A stretch of 64,000 nucleotides of DNA from Liolophura sinensis (GCF_032854445.1 NC_088296.1:684001-748000); one strand, 5' to 3'. Positions 32,076-44,239 are shown, counted from the stretch's first letter. Made by a program: numbers and translations. The notes: generated by a model not told the origin, from the letters alone.

Positions 32076-33925
32076 TCAGACCATCTGTCTCATATATTTA
32101 CACATCATAGTCGTAGGCAAGTCACGTTGGATGTGCTTTAAGCTTTGTAGCGTATTGACTGCATGCGATATACGCCTGGTGTACACTAAAGATTGGCTAA
32201 CCGCACGTACAAACTCCGAGGACGAGGTTCTAAAGGCATCAAGGCAGAGCTTCAAATCTTGTTTTTGGACACGATTCAACATTTTTAAATGCGATTTCCT
32301 GGCGGAATGGTAACTGATGAACCCAAGGTCCAATTCAAACCTCACAAAAGATCGATATAAACTCAATAAAATTGACCGCTAAGCACTCGAGTCAGTGCTG
32401 GGCTGTGCTATATACCACCTTTATCATATCGAGATCCTTACTTAATTGGCATTGCGATTGTTGACCTCCAAAGTCGATCTTGGTTGAAGATTGATATAAG
32501 AATGTTTGTAGATTTATACATGTAGGGGAAAAGCGTAATTTGCTAGCAAATCTCACTCCTGAAAATCTATTTTCAATTCTCATTTTTTACTGGTTTACCA
32601 TAAAAACTTAGAGTCGAGATGAAGTTCCGTGTACAACAGAATGCATATCGGTGGTTTCAGATGTAGAAAATCTAAAACCATTTTCAACTGCCCATTTCTT
32701 GGTCTTACTGAGACAAATCTGCAGCTGCCTTTCGATGTTGCCCATATTTTAGCACATCTAAACAACCCTCTGTACCAGATGTTTAAGTTTTTGACAAGTT
32801 TGAAGCTAAACAGAGTTGGTGATAGTATACTGCCCTGGAGTACACCCACTTTTGTTCATGAGAGTCAGAAAGATTGTCCCTACTCGTACCCTAAACTGAC
32901 AATCAGATAAATGTTCTGATACATGCACAAATAACGATAAGCGATAAGTCTCATATCTGAGAGGTTTTTTAAAACACCGTATTTACATGCGGTGTCGTAG
33001 ATCGGTGAACTTTTCAAGATCGAAAAATATTGACAACACATGTTCATTTTTTACTATATCATTACGAATAAAAGTTTCAGTGCGACAAACATTAAATCGA
33101 CCTTGACGAAAAACACATTTAATATTAGACAGTAAATTGTTGATTTCTTAAATACCAAACAAGTTTATCATTTATTATTCGTTTGATACTCTTAACTACT
33201 GTGGTAAGAGGTATTGGACGGTAATTAGACGCCTCACCATGATCTTTACCGGGTTTGGGAACCAGGATAATAAACACCTCCCTCAATGGGTTAGAAACTT
33301 ATAATAAATATTACTATGACCACACGCACTATAAGTTATTACGACCACATAATAGGGCCCACCTGAGGTAAAGATAAGGAAAAATGAAGTTTGATCATAA
33401 TGTGGAGAATTGGTCAGCATGTTTGGCGCTGACAACTAAAGATTCAGCAACGTCCTTCAGCAAAACAATGCTATTGCTCTAGGCAAAGCTATTGATGATT
33501 GCGCCAGAGATGTTTAATTAATTCATTTATTTATTTGATTGGTGTTTTATCCTGTACACTAACCAGCTTGGCCACGGAAACCCCGAGATGTTAAAAAAAC
33601 TTAGGTTCAGTGATGCCTTGGTTGAGTGCAGAGCCAGATGAATATGTGGTTTTATTGACAGGCTAGTTAATTCTTTCACAGATATTGTTTTTCGTTTACA
33701 CGTCACCAGTTATCCACAAGTCAATGATATTTGAGTGTCAATAAATGTTGATACTCTGTTGACCACATTGGCGAATGAAAGTTTTCAGGATAGTGCTCGA
33801 GGAAGAGATGCGGCGATGTGCTTCTTGAAAAGTTGTATGGTTTTGAACTTTCAAAGTAAATGACCTGTTTTTCTTGTAGCAGTCGATAGAGGAGGTCATG
33901 TAGGCTTCGTTGCAGTTTTACCATT
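32076..33925 (-). mobile_element. Degraded LINE remnant (jockey-like), minus strand
   Basis: Reading right to left: an ORF1-like piece (33925 to 33726) with FSRSTSPHLFLEHYPENF; then RT block 1 around 33300-33190 reading PKPGKDHGEASNYRPI; then GVLQGSILSPTLFSFKL (about 32845 to 32795), the conserved RT 'QGSxLSPxLF' block; then the C-terminal part (32366 to 32079). Several stops and shifts break the frame, and the endonuclease segment expected between ORF1 and RT is absent. A SINE fragment sits at 33524-33585. Class by motif recognition only. Confidence 0.7.
33524..33585 (-). mobile_element. SINE 3' fragment within LINE remnant (minus strand)
   Basis: CATTTATTTATTTGATTGGTG then TTTTATCCTGTACACTAACC, GGCCACGGAAACCCC. 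A short piece, tail and decayed core only. Confidence 0.65.
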
Positions 33926-33954
33926 TTATTGTCTTAAGGGTAGAGGCAAACCCT

Positions 33955-35340
33955 TATGCTTTCTCCTGCACACCAGAAGCAAATCAATTTATTTCTACAT
34001 TGGCCATTGCCATGCCCATGTAAAGCACCTTGAAGAATTAGATATATACAGGCCTACTTGGGCACTGTACCGGCCAGTTGAGATGGACTGAGATAAAGAA
34101 GGGTTATTAAATGTTGATAACTACGAGTTTGCTGTCCCTGTCACTTTTATGTTGTTAATCGCCCGACATTTACAGCGCTTGTGATTTTATTTCGGAGTAT
34201 ATCTGCTCTAACCGATTGGTCAAACTGGGTCAATCCGATCTTCAGTCTTCTTACTAAGTAAGAGCCGAAGTGGAGTGTTGGGCTTAAAAATCTCGCAAGA
34301 CCGCTTACTTCAATTAAGGGTCGCAACCCAGGGTAAACAGGTAGTCATACACCTCCATGGGCCCCATATAAAAATATAGGAGATGTGAGTCCATTATATT
34401 TCACCAAGGCCACACGACAGAGCTCTAGGTTACGACAAGCTTGCCAAGAAGACTGAGGTCCTATTCTTTTCAGCCCATCGACCCACGATGGAAATGCCGC
34501 TTGAATTCAATGGGCAACTATTGTAGCTGTAGCCTAATCTCATTATGCTGGTTTGAGAAAATCCATCCGACATTTCTCAACTATATTTCCAATGTATTCT
34601 GTTTGGAACTAAACGCGATAACAAATACAAATGATCTGAACCAATTTACTAAAGTAATTTTGTGGGAAACTACTTGTTTGTTGAAATGTTACATTCACAT
34701 ATAGGCCTAAAGTTAATGACGAGCTGCGGAAACCATTCTTGAGATGTCACAGGGTATAAATGTGTACAAACATACTAAGGGATTTGCCTCCCCTGCACAG
34801 ATCACGCGAATTTCTCAGAACTAAGTATTTTCTATTTCAATCTGCTCAGTTTCACCAAGTTGTGAAGCCAGGTGGGATTTGTGTCGACAGGTAAGTTCTG
34901 CAAGACGATTATATGCAGTTTGGATGGAAACGATCATTCAGGTTAAGGAGTTGTCTTTACTTGATCGTGTTACCGACTGTCAGACACAACTGAATTGGTC
35001 TGGTCGTCCTAAAATCGACACAAAGTAGATATACATATGTGGTGTTTCCTTTTATAGACTTTAACATCAGCCATGTCACCTTGTGTGTGAACCCCTAACT
35101 GTCGATATTTTCGTATCAAGGAACTGATGTTTGTTCAGGTGTTTAACTGTGTCGACCTTGTCACGATATATGCAGGGTGGTATTACGTTATTATTGTGAG
35201 GTTCTGAAGCTTTGACCTTGAAAGGCATCATGCAGTTATGCTGAAGGTCGATTACTGGCGGTGACGTGCCGCCTAGGGCACGCAACGTCCAAATATCTTG
35301 CCTGTATGGATTGCTGTTTGTTAACTTACAACTTACAAAC
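33955..35340 (+). promoter_or_regulatory. Promoter plus untranslated first exon, paralogous copy 2
   Basis: Second copy of the segment at 27.4-28.9 kb. TATAAA at 34755-34760 in GATGTCACAGGGTATAAATG, then GGGATTTGCCTCCCCTGCAC, TCTATTTCAATCTGC and the donor TCGACAG|GTAAGTT with GT at 34891, again 136 bp after the TATA box. Upstream homology starts near 33958 (AATCAATTTATTTCTACATT) and downstream homology continues past TATATGCAGGGTGGTATTA at 35168. The best-preserved core of the three copies. Confidence 0.6.
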
Positions 35341-35589
35341 ACGGGAATGGTAGAATTAGTGAAACTTATATTCTTTAAGTGTAGCGCTGTTAAGTAAACC
35401 TAGTCGTAGTTATATACGTTTTCAACCACCCCAGTTTACTCAGGTAACGTTACACATTTTAATACATCCGGCTTAACGATGGTGTTCTCCGCCGACGCGC
35501 AGCTTGGGGTACATTCATGATGCAGGCGAAGTTAGTGACACCTGCTGTTAAGGATGCCTTATCTCAAGCTATCGGCGAGCCACAGAGCC

Positions 35590-35776
35590 ACAATGCGATC
35601 ACTGTAAGTTCAAGTCCAGCTCATGCTCGCTTTCTCTTCGGCGGTATGTAACACGGTCATGCTGATTGTCCTGGTCTTCCACCGGGCTCTGGCTTCCTCC
35701 CACCACAATGCTGGTCGCCGTCGTATAAGTGAAGTATTCATGAGTACGGGATAAAACACCAATCAAATAAATAAAT
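35590..35776 (+). mobile_element. SINE, lacking the first part of the head
   Basis: CAATGCGATCACTGTAAGTT, B-box-like GTTCAAGTCCAGC, CTTCCTCCCACCACAATGC, GGTCGCCGTCGTATAAGTG, ATAAAACACCAATCAAATAA and tail. The A-box region is hard to see in 35540-35590. Confidence 0.8.
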
Positions 35777-36174
35777 ATTCTTGGATGTAAATTGTTCGTT
35801 CATAGATCGTTGATCTGTGAGCCATCCGACCAGGTGCAGTTAAAACCGTACTCTCTAAATAACGGCCATTGCGAAGGCCAACATTTAAAGATTATGTGCA
35901 CATTCTTGGGTTCGGTAAAGATCAGCAAAATAATTAAATAAAATCTATTGCTCATAAGATCAAAGCTAAGGAATGTGTATATACGTAAATGGTGCTAAAA
36001 GTAAATAGAATCTTTAAATTATGTACATATTTGCACACATTATCTTCAGTCTATACTATAATGTCTACACTATAATTTCTATAGGTGATGTCTCCGTAAG
36101 GCTGTCTATTATGCAATGTTAGGGCGCAAATGTACATACAAATATAAATGACTTGAATCACACTGCTGAATTAA

Positions 36175-36960
36175 TTTTAGGGAAACTGGTATCTTTGTTA
36201 AAATATGGCATTCGCATGTAAAGTTAAAATAGAACTGTGCTAACCATTGTGGGGATGTCATAGAGTGTAAATGTGTAAAAGCATATTGAGGGATTTACCT
36301 CCCCTGCTCAGATGACCTATTTCTCAAAACTAAATATTTTCTATTTCAATCTGCGCAGTTTTATCAAGTCGTGAAACACGATGGGAATTGTTTCGAAAGG
36401 TAAGTCCTTTAAGATGGTGTACGTCTACGTTTATGCCGGGATGTTTCTTTCGGGTGAGGGAATTGTCTTTGCTTGATGGTGTGACCTACTGTCAGACAGT
36501 ATTTAATTGGTCTGGTTGTCCTCAAATGGACACAAAGTAGACGTACGATTGTTGGCGGGGGGGGGGGGGGGTGTATAGACCCCATTCTCAACCCATGTCT
36601 GAACCTCAGACACTGACTATAAACACCTGGAGTATTTTCGTCTCAAGTAAATAGACTGATTTAATTGGGGTCAAGTTCATAGTGCCTAATTATGTCGATT
36701 TTGCTTTATGTATGGCATTATGTATGGATTTGCTGAAGGTCGTTTGCGGGTGACATGTTCTCTGGGGCTGGGCCTACATATCTATAAATATGGAACGCTC
36801 ACCTCTCTGCTCCTAATATAAAAACTGTGATAGTCAAAAAATTTTAGTTAGGAAATTCATATTCCAAGCTAGTCAGGACGCTGACCTACTTCTACAGTCC
36901 ACCTTAGGTTACCTATCTCCAATCCAGTCTTCTTGGTTCTCTTTAAACTGTCCTTTCATA
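36175..36960 (+). promoter_or_regulatory. Promoter plus untranslated first exon, paralogous copy 3 (TATA decayed)
   Basis: Third copy and nearest to the TRIM locus. TATAAA is replaced by TGTAAA at 36266-36271; the rest of the core is kept (GGGATTTACCTCCCCTGCTC, TATTTTCTATTTCAATCTGC), and the donor is CGAAAG|GTAAGTC with GT at 36400. The next good acceptor on this strand is TTTTTATTTCAG at 37808, which would join this exon to the RING exon through a 1.4-kb intron. Homology to copy 1 resumes at 36890-36960 (TCTACAGTC, TTACCTATCTCCAAT). A G-run of about 14 lies at 36556-36570. Confidence 0.6.
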
Positions 36961-37808
36961 ACACTGTATCTAACTGGACATGTACTTCACACCTCTACGC
37001 TGGAGCAAAGTTAGCATTAACAGTGGAGCGAAGTCAGCATTTACTGTTTAAACATTTTGTTTGGTCAGTGTTTATCGCAGGATATAGCAGCTCTGTTGTA
37101 GTCTGTACTTTTGTGGTTTCTAACAATAACGTAATAAAACACTGGAAGGTGGAAGACTTTGACCGTAATTCATATCCGTTTATAATCTAAGTAAGAAATG
37201 TTCGTGTTACTCGTCACAATTAGTAATGTGATGATCATTATATCTCTAAAATTCTGCAGATAGAGATATTCCAAAGGTTTGGCCCAATTATCATAAAGTA
37301 CACAGGGTCAAGATACCTTCCTAACCACTGTGGTCAACACGCTTGGCCAAATTATCATATTGTCAGGTCCCGACATGTTTTCGCACTGGCGCTCTATAAA
37401 TCTACTTTTAAACCGCGACAGCCTCTTTTTTTGCACACAAATTTTCTAAATATGGTTGGGAGATATATACCTATCGAACATCACTATCAAACACATCTGA
37501 AAAAACTTGCTTGACCAGGCCATTGTCAAAAATGTCTCTCGTGCGTACTAAAAGGTAGAATGGCTAAAATTCTAACTGACCAGAATGGATTGTCAGGAAA
37601 GTAATTTGTGCGCACACTCTCCTCTTGAATGTATAGGTACTCTAATGCTCCTTAAATGAGAATTGGAGAATAGCGACAAAAACTGCTGTACCCAATATGT
37701 TGCTTGAACACGGGAAGAGATGGAGGCTGTGTGCTGTCTTGAACGTTAATATTTTTGAAAGAACACCCTCACAGATGCCAGTCTGAGTGATTTGCCTTTT
37801 TATTTCAG

Positions 37809-38463
37809 GAAAACAAAAACGAGCGAATAATGGCCTAAAGCAAGCAGAATCGGGATGATGTTCTCACGTGTTCGATATGTATGGAAACATACCGGCAACC
37901 GGCAATGCTACCCTGTCAGCACAGTTTTTGTAGGGAATGCATTGGTTTGTATACTGACAAGTCCAAATCTGTACAGACAGATGAGACCTCCGGCAGCACG
38001 GGGAATGAGGACGTTCATCAGCAGATAGCATGCTTTGTGTGTCGGGCACCGACCAATCTGGGGAGAGAAGGTGTGGCTGGTCTACCTCCCAACTACCATC
38101 TGGGAGAAAGTGTGGAGAGGTTCTCGTGTGTTGTAAAGGTTGAGGTTGACATCCCATGTTGTTCTCTGTGATAATCACACTAAAGCTGTCAAGTTTCGTA
38201 CCAGCTGTGGGGTGTTCTACTGTCAGGAATGTGTTACGATTTGTCACCCAATGAGGGGGCCTCTGAAACGCCAACGACTGATTTCGTCTCTGGAGTACCT
38301 CTCCCAGGAAACCCCACAGGGCCAAGTCAGCAGGGACCACCAATCAACTCAGCCATTCGTCTTGTGCTATGAACCGTGTCGGATGGTGATCTGTGTGGGG
38401 TGTGTGGTTGACCATCCGGGACACGCTATACGGGATATACCATCAGCAGCTAAGAATGACAAG
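37809..38463 (+). pseudogene. TRIM exon: RING finger and two B-boxes
   Basis: Acceptor ATTTCAG|GAAAAC. The ATG at 37830 in AATAATGGCC is the expected start, but the third codon is TAA. In the same frame follow DDVLTCSICMETYRQP, CQHSFCRECI and, about 50 residues on, CFVCRAP: the C-x2-C, C-x-H-x2-C and C-x2-C of a RING. After TGA at 38169 the +1 frame reads LCDNHTKAVKF, CGVFYCQECV (B-box 1) and LCYEPCRMVICVGCVVDH, PGH (B-box 2). Joining the two needs a net gain of two bases or loss of one in the GT-rich stretch CTCTGTGATA. Donor GACAAG|GTAATG. Confidence 0.75.
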
Positions 38464-39416
38464 GTAATGCGAAAAAGATATTCGTATATAAGCCATCAAA
38501 CAAAATGGATGTTCTGATTCATCAATCGTAAGGTCAATTCCCAAACGATTAACACGAGCCACGAAAAAAAAAGAAATTGTGTGAGTTCAAAATTACTTTG
38601 GAATCATGCAAAGAGAAGCAGTAAACAGTTTTCAATGATGTTAGAAAGATGCAAGGAATGTTCTAGGCGAATAACTTAAATTACTATGTAAATCATGTAC
38701 CATGCGTGTATATAAGTTGATAGTCAAAATAAATATGGCACGATCTGGAACTATATATTAACCCAAAGTTTGTGATCTATAGTTCAGAATGGGGCTTTTT
38801 GTCTACTGTGGTGGGGCATTTAACAGGCTTGCAATTAAAGGGTTAAATCCGAACGGTGACGACTTTTTTCAGAAGAACTTAAACAGGGGACTGCACGGAC
38901 TGATGCGGGGATTTTTTGCGTGGGGGACAAATCTATTTTACTTATTTCTGGTTTATTTGGTCAGACCATCGTATCATCATTATGACTTTCTTCTTACCGA
39001 CACTCACGCGATATGCCCACCTCAGGCTACTCCATTTGATATATCATCGCCTGTAATACGCTGTCATAATAATATCTATAATATATAGACCTTTTGATCC
39101 GATGGGGCGACAACGTCCGGTTTTGAACCAACCCCATGTATCTGAGGTACTGTCCGCAGCACCTAAGGCTTCACTATTTCGCCCTGCTCGGAGCATCAGT
39201 GATGACACGACCCTTTTGGGGATTGAACCACGTACCTTTGAGTCGACACTTACATGTACATCACTGGACTGAAGGGCAAAGTTCCCTCCATCCCTGAGGT
39301 ACATTTTACAGTTGTGTGGCTGTTATATTTCACTCTGTTGTACATACATATATAACTTCTTGAACACACAGCTCTAAAGGTCTGTATGACGTAATAAACG
39401 ATTTTTTTCTTTGAAG

Positions 39417-39641
39417 GGAAAACCAGGAACTTCACACTCAAGAGGTAGAAAAAGCTTATTGTGCAGCCTTGGAAGCGTTACAAGGCAGCACTCCTTAGAT
39501 GGTATACAAACCCGCTATTCACAACGGTGTGTGGAGTGTAGCGCCATACTCAAACATTTTCAATTACAGGCCCAAGAAATGGAGACGGTGGTACGGGCAT
39601 GCAAAGATTTGCTAGCGTCAATGGACGTCGAGTTTTTACAG
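39417..39641 (+). pseudogene. TRIM exon: coiled-coil region
   Basis: Acceptor TTTCTTTGAAG, donor TTACAG|GTAAAT. Two frames compete. From 39419 one frame reads ENQELHTQEVEKAYCAALEA, a plausible helix start, and stops at TAG near 39497. The frame that is in phase with the donor reads LDGIQTRYSQRC then QAQEMETVVRACKDLLASMD from about 39498. A one-base shift near 39495 would reconcile them. A frame open across the whole exon also exists but reads poorly (GKPGTSHSRGRKSLLCS). Confidence 0.6.
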
Positions 39642-39919
39642 GTAAATCAAACATGCACAATCTCTAACACTGGTTCAGCTGCCTCAACTCCAGATGTTAC
39701 CCATGGCCCAGTCACCCGTTGGAACTTTGATCACATGTTCAAATCATCTCATGCTGCCAGATCTACTAAAGTTGAGTCCAACAGCTTTATTTTGCTCAGT
39801 GGTACCGTCAGGCCGCTGTCCACCTTTTTACCCATAACCGATCCACTGTCCGATTAAAGCAATAAAGTAGTAATATGTAATATGAAAATGTATTGTTTGT
39901 TGTGTTTCAAAACAGGTAA

Positions 39920-40860
39920 ACAGGTCTTTGGGTGACAATTGCATTGTATGAAATTTAAGACGCAAACTAATGTGAGGCATGCACTAGGGTGTGCACAAAA
40001 GACACAGACTATTGTGAGGTATATCGTAAACTGTCCCAAGAAGACACAAGCTAAAGTGGGGTATACAGTAGGGTGTGACCAGAAGACATTGACTAATGTG
40101 AGGTGCACAGTAGGGTGTGTCTAGAAGACACAGACTAATGTGAGGTATACAGTAGTGTGTGCAGAGAAGACACAATTTGATGTGAGGTATACAATTGGGT
40201 ATTTGCAGAGGACACAGACTAATGCGGGGTACACAGTAGGGTGTGACAACAGAACACACGAGCTAATGTGGGGTATTCATAAGGGTGTGGACAAAAGACA
40301 AAAAGTAAAGCGGTATACAGTAGGATGTGGCCAGAAGACACAAACTAATTTGAGGTATACCGGAGGGTGTGCTCAGAAGACACAAACTCATGTGAGGTAT
40401 TCAGTAGGATGTGCACAGATGACACAGACTAATGTGGGGTATACAGTAGGGTGTGCACAGAAGACACAGGCTAATGTGAGGTATACAGTAGGATGTGCCC
40501 AGGAGACACAAACTAATGTGAGGTATACAGTAGGATGTGCCCAGAGGACACAAACTAATGTTAGGTATACAGTAGTGTGTGCCCAGAAGACACAAACTAA
40601 TGTGAGGTATACAGTAGGATGTGCCCAGATGACACAGACTAATGTGGGGTATACAGTAGGATGTGCACAGATGACACAGACTAATGTGGGGTATACAGTA
40701 GGATGTGCACAGATGACACAGACTAATGTGGGGTATACAGTAGTGTGTGCCTAGAAGACACAAACTAATGTGAGGTATACAACAGGGTGTGTACAGAGGA
40801 CACAAACTAATGTCAGGTATACAGGAGGGTGTGTGCAAAGGACACACTAAAGTGAGACAT
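39920..40860 (+). repeat. Minisatellite in the last TRIM intron, 42-bp unit, about 22 copies
   Basis: Units read TGAGGTATACAGTAGGATGT, GCCCAGAGGACACAAACTAA, TG. The 42-bp period is divisible by three, which explains the 204-codon + frame (40140-40754) and the 168-codon minus frame over the same bases. Units at 40620-40740 are nearly identical, edges are diverged. Confidence 0.95.
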
Positions 40861-41064
40861 AAAATAGTGTATGGCACTTGTAAGTGTACTCTGGTCAGAA
40901 AAATCAAAAGACATTTAGTCGGCCATCCTAAGAAATTTAAAGCCAGTGTTAGCTATATACAGCATTGTTTGCTAAAATATAAATAAAAATGTAGTGTACA
41001 GAACGGTATGGTTTTATTTACATATAAAAGGAAAGTACATTGCAGAGTTATATGTCGGGAGCTG

Positions 41065-41345
41065 TACAGTTAGAACAGGACAGATGGTAGTGTACCCATC
41101 TGTGTCTGCCTGATATTTACCATATGTAGAGAAATTGGCAAGTGTCCTGTTAGAAGAAAACAGATAACAGATTGTGCCCTTGTGTGTTGGGGTAATATCT
41201 ACCCTATGTATACAAATCAGCAGGTGTACTGTTAAAAGAGAACAGATAACATATTGTACCCTGAGTGTCTGAGTGATATTTACCCTATGTGTACAAATCA
41301 GCAGGTGTACTGTTAGGACAGAACAGATAACATATTGTAGCCTAT
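41065..41345 (+). repeat. Three to four copies of an 82-bp tandem unit
   Basis: AACAGATAACATATTGTA recurs at 41160, 41242 and 41322, with TGATATTTACCCTATGT and AAATCAGCAGGTGTACTGTT between. The rest of the intron (41350-42189) shows nothing recognisable. Confidence 0.8.
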
Positions 41346-42189
41346 CCTTTAGTGTCCAGACCTGTGATATTTAACATATAACTGATAACAGAATATTTGT
41401 CAACTCTCTTCGTTATCATTGAAGGAAATATCCAAGTAAAAACTCACCATTATATGCTAGATTCAAATGTAGTCAAACACATATTTCAAAGGGAGAAAAA
41501 CCCCTCATCTGAGTTTCATTATTAATATTAAAGGGTAGAGATTAAAGGTATGCAAGCCTATATATTAATAATTGTTGATCTACATGCATTTCCTCACTTG
41601 ATATAAGCCTGTTTTTAATATTTAAATATATTAACTTTCTTTTAAAATATCTGTTGAAGACAATTGAATCCAATAGGTCTTTACTACCAATAATTCTGGT
41701 GGATTAAATAGCCTTTGGACGACTGCGGCAAAGAAAGTCACTTGGTAAGGCATGTGGTAGCTTGTTACTCCACGAATGGCAACAGGCCTACTACAGCTTC
41801 ATAGTGAATTGTGTGTTCAAATATGTCATAACTGACAACTAAAATCAAGTGTCGGATAGAGGAAGGTATTGTTCTTGTTGTAGGTGGTATGTTTGAAACA
41901 AATTAGAGTGCTAAAAGTCTGTATTTTAACCCAGTACTTGGTCTCTGTCGTACCCGTGATTTAGTGATAGACCCAGTTCTTGTCGAAGCTCAACTCTTTC
42001 ATACTGGCTGTAAATGACTGAAATCGGTGTATAAATTACGTTCGTTTCAGAAATATATGTCATTTTATTCCCAGAGATTGTGTTGAGAAAGTAAAACTAC
42101 GGTATGTCTACAGGTATTTTACACCTCTGTCTTACAGCGTGTGTTTATGGTTTGCTGTTGTTTATGCTGCTTCTGTTGTATTTTTGCAG

Positions 42190-42623
42190 AGCCGACTCTG
42201 AGATTCACAGAGACAGACAGTGAGCTGAGAATTACTGACAGTGGCTCTGTGGTAGAGGCTGAGGTACCGGGCGAGGAGGAGAGCTGTGGCAGAAGGACGT
42301 TACCAGACGGCCGTCTGTACTACTGAGAGCTACACATCAGCTGTTCACATGGCTGTAACTGTCGTGTAGGAGTCACACAGGAGAGCTGTGGTTTGAGGGG
42401 GAGGACAGACGATGGCCATAACACCTGGTACATTGAGATGGGGTACCGTGGTGATATGGTCGGGTGTTATAGTCACAGTGGTGGTGAGATCGAACCTGGC
42501 TATCGACCATGCAAATCTTACACACGCCCTCATCACCTGGGTGAGTACCTGGACTGTGATGACCACTCACTGACAGTCAGGGTGACTCTGCAACTCTGTC
42601 TCAAGTTCTCTGTGATATTATAA
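42190..42623 (+). pseudogene. TRIM exon: PRY-SPRY domain
   Basis: Acceptor TATTTTTGCAG|AG, phase 1. Reads PTLRFTETDSELRITDSG, GRRTLPDGRLYY, then TGA, and in the same frame ELHISCSHGCNCRVGVTQES, DDGHNTWYIEMGY and HHLGEYLDCDDHSLTVRV, the LGVFLD-type strand of SPRY domains. The TGA at 42324 sits where the conserved Trp of the YYWEV motif belongs (TGG to TGA). The frame ends in TAA at 42621. Confidence 0.75.
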
Positions 42624-43930
42624 ATACTTCCTGACCCTCGGGTAATTATTCATTGCATCTTTTCCATCATATTATATTTTATTGAAATAGGCTTTAATTA
42701 GTTGTTTTTTTAAACAGCCTGACCAATTTGCGTATAGATGTTTTAGTTAATGTGAGCAGTGTGGCTAATTCAGTATGTATAGCCTCTTCTGCAAAGTGGT
42801 CAGTGATCTGTCACAAGCTTACAGCTTGGTGTAGTTATACACAGTCTGTCTGACTTACCCTGAACGTCAATGTCAGTTTTCTTTCAGACAAAGTACATGT
42901 AGATAATGACTGGGTAGTTTTCTTTTTAGTAATGGAGACTTGTAAATCAGCATAATCAGGAGTGTCACTGGGTAAAACAGGTCACAGTTTATACATCACA
43001 ATACATATAGTCAACAAAGTACTTGCAGTAATTCTTATTGTGTTATGTAACTTTAGTTCCTAAGAAAACAATTAATGGATCATATATCCATTACCCTGTT
43101 AGGTTAGACAAGAGCATTGGTTTTCCTTAATAATTAAGTAGTAAATCTTCAACAGTTTTAAGTTCTATCTAAAACAAATAAACTTCTGATGTATTTTATT
43201 TAGGCGAATGGCAAAAGTCAAATTTCAGGGCTGTGGGTGGAGGCCAACCTGGGTTGATTACACGTAGGTATAAGGGATAGGATGTTTTGTGGAGAACTGG
43301 GTTTAAATTTCTATTGTCAAAAAAAGCGGGAGAAATGAACATTTACCCAGTATTTCCTTGAAATGCAACGCTTATCGTCCTTAGATGCTAAAATTTTACC
43401 TCTTCTCCCAGCTGCGAAGAAGTTATGTAAGAATTGCTAAGCCTATCCCCATTTGTACCTGTAGAAATGAATTCAAAAACTCAACAAATTTTTTATTATA
43501 TTTTTTGCACAGACAGCACATTTAATCAGATGTTATCAAAGATAAGAAGCAGATCAACTTTCAGGCCTATTTTGAAACACAGCATTAGAATATTTTATGT
43601 TGTAAAGTCACTTTGCATATAACAAAATTGCAATACATAATTGAGCATCGCTATACTGAGTGTCATACACGTATGTAGGTGTTTTCAGAATACTAACTTG
43701 CTACGTCTAAATATCTACATCCTAAACAGCTCCGGTCAAATAAATGCAATCTTACAATCACCTGTGTAAATGAAATTTGGGAATACAAGCCTTATAAGTG
43801 TGAGGGGGAAATTTTGCATAAATAACTGGATAGAGAACGGGGTGGAGGGCATGAAAGGTTGAGGCTTATGTTTGTAATGTTTGGGGACAACCCATGGTAA
43901 ATACCCCAAAACTTAGTCCGGTTTAGTTAA
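42624..43930. other. Intergenic, nothing recognised
   Basis: AT-rich; no reading frame over 62 codons that looks coding, and no array. Confidence 0.4.
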
Positions 43931-43931
43931 G

Positions 43932-43978
43932 ATTTATTTATTTATTTATTTGATTGGTGTTTTACGCCGCCATTTGTT
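43932..43978 (-). mobile_element. SINE 3' end fragment (minus strand)
   Basis: TTTATTTATTTATTTATTTG, ATTGGTGTTTTACGCCGCC. Only tail and last core bases remain. Confidence 0.7.
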
Positions 43979-44239
43979 TGAGTTGTGGTTGCTGGAGGTG
44001 AAGTCATAACATCTTCTTACGTTGGTAACCTTAATGGGGTGGGTAGTAATACAGGGCAGAAGGTTTTTAGTTCTATCCAACACAAACAAAATTCTGACAT
44101 AACTGGATTCAAAATAGCAGCACAGAAATTTATAGTGTGTCTTTGTGGCAGTTTTATCCAGTTTTTTTAGGTCCTTGTTCATACTTCAGTTCGGAAGTAA
44201 CTCTTGTATCCAGTTGCCCTAATTGCCCATGTGTAACCA

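Larger units (their letters stand above)
37809..42623 (+). pseudogene. TRIM-family gene (RING, B-boxes, coiled coil, SPRY), broken
   Basis: TRIM proteins are RING-type E3 ubiquitin ligases; the SPRY domain usually binds the target. Three exons are recognised: 37809-38463, 39417-39641 and 42190-42623. The order RING, B-box 1, B-box 2, coiled coil, PRY-SPRY is kept, and introns are present, so this is an unprocessed copy. Lesions: ATG GCC TAA at 37830-37838; a frame change at about 38168, where the RING frame meets TGA and the B-box continues in the +1 frame; conflicting frames within 39417-39500; and TGA at 42324-42326 where YYW is expected in the SPRY motif. Either a pseudogene or a badly assembled allele; four independent lesions favour the former. 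The third promoter copy upstream has also lost its TATA box. Confidence 0.75.

Noticed and set aside
39085-39260. Possible further tRNA-derived SINE on the minus strand (GGTTCAATCCCC as B box)
   Set aside because: No convincing A box, core or tail; a single B-box-like word is too little.
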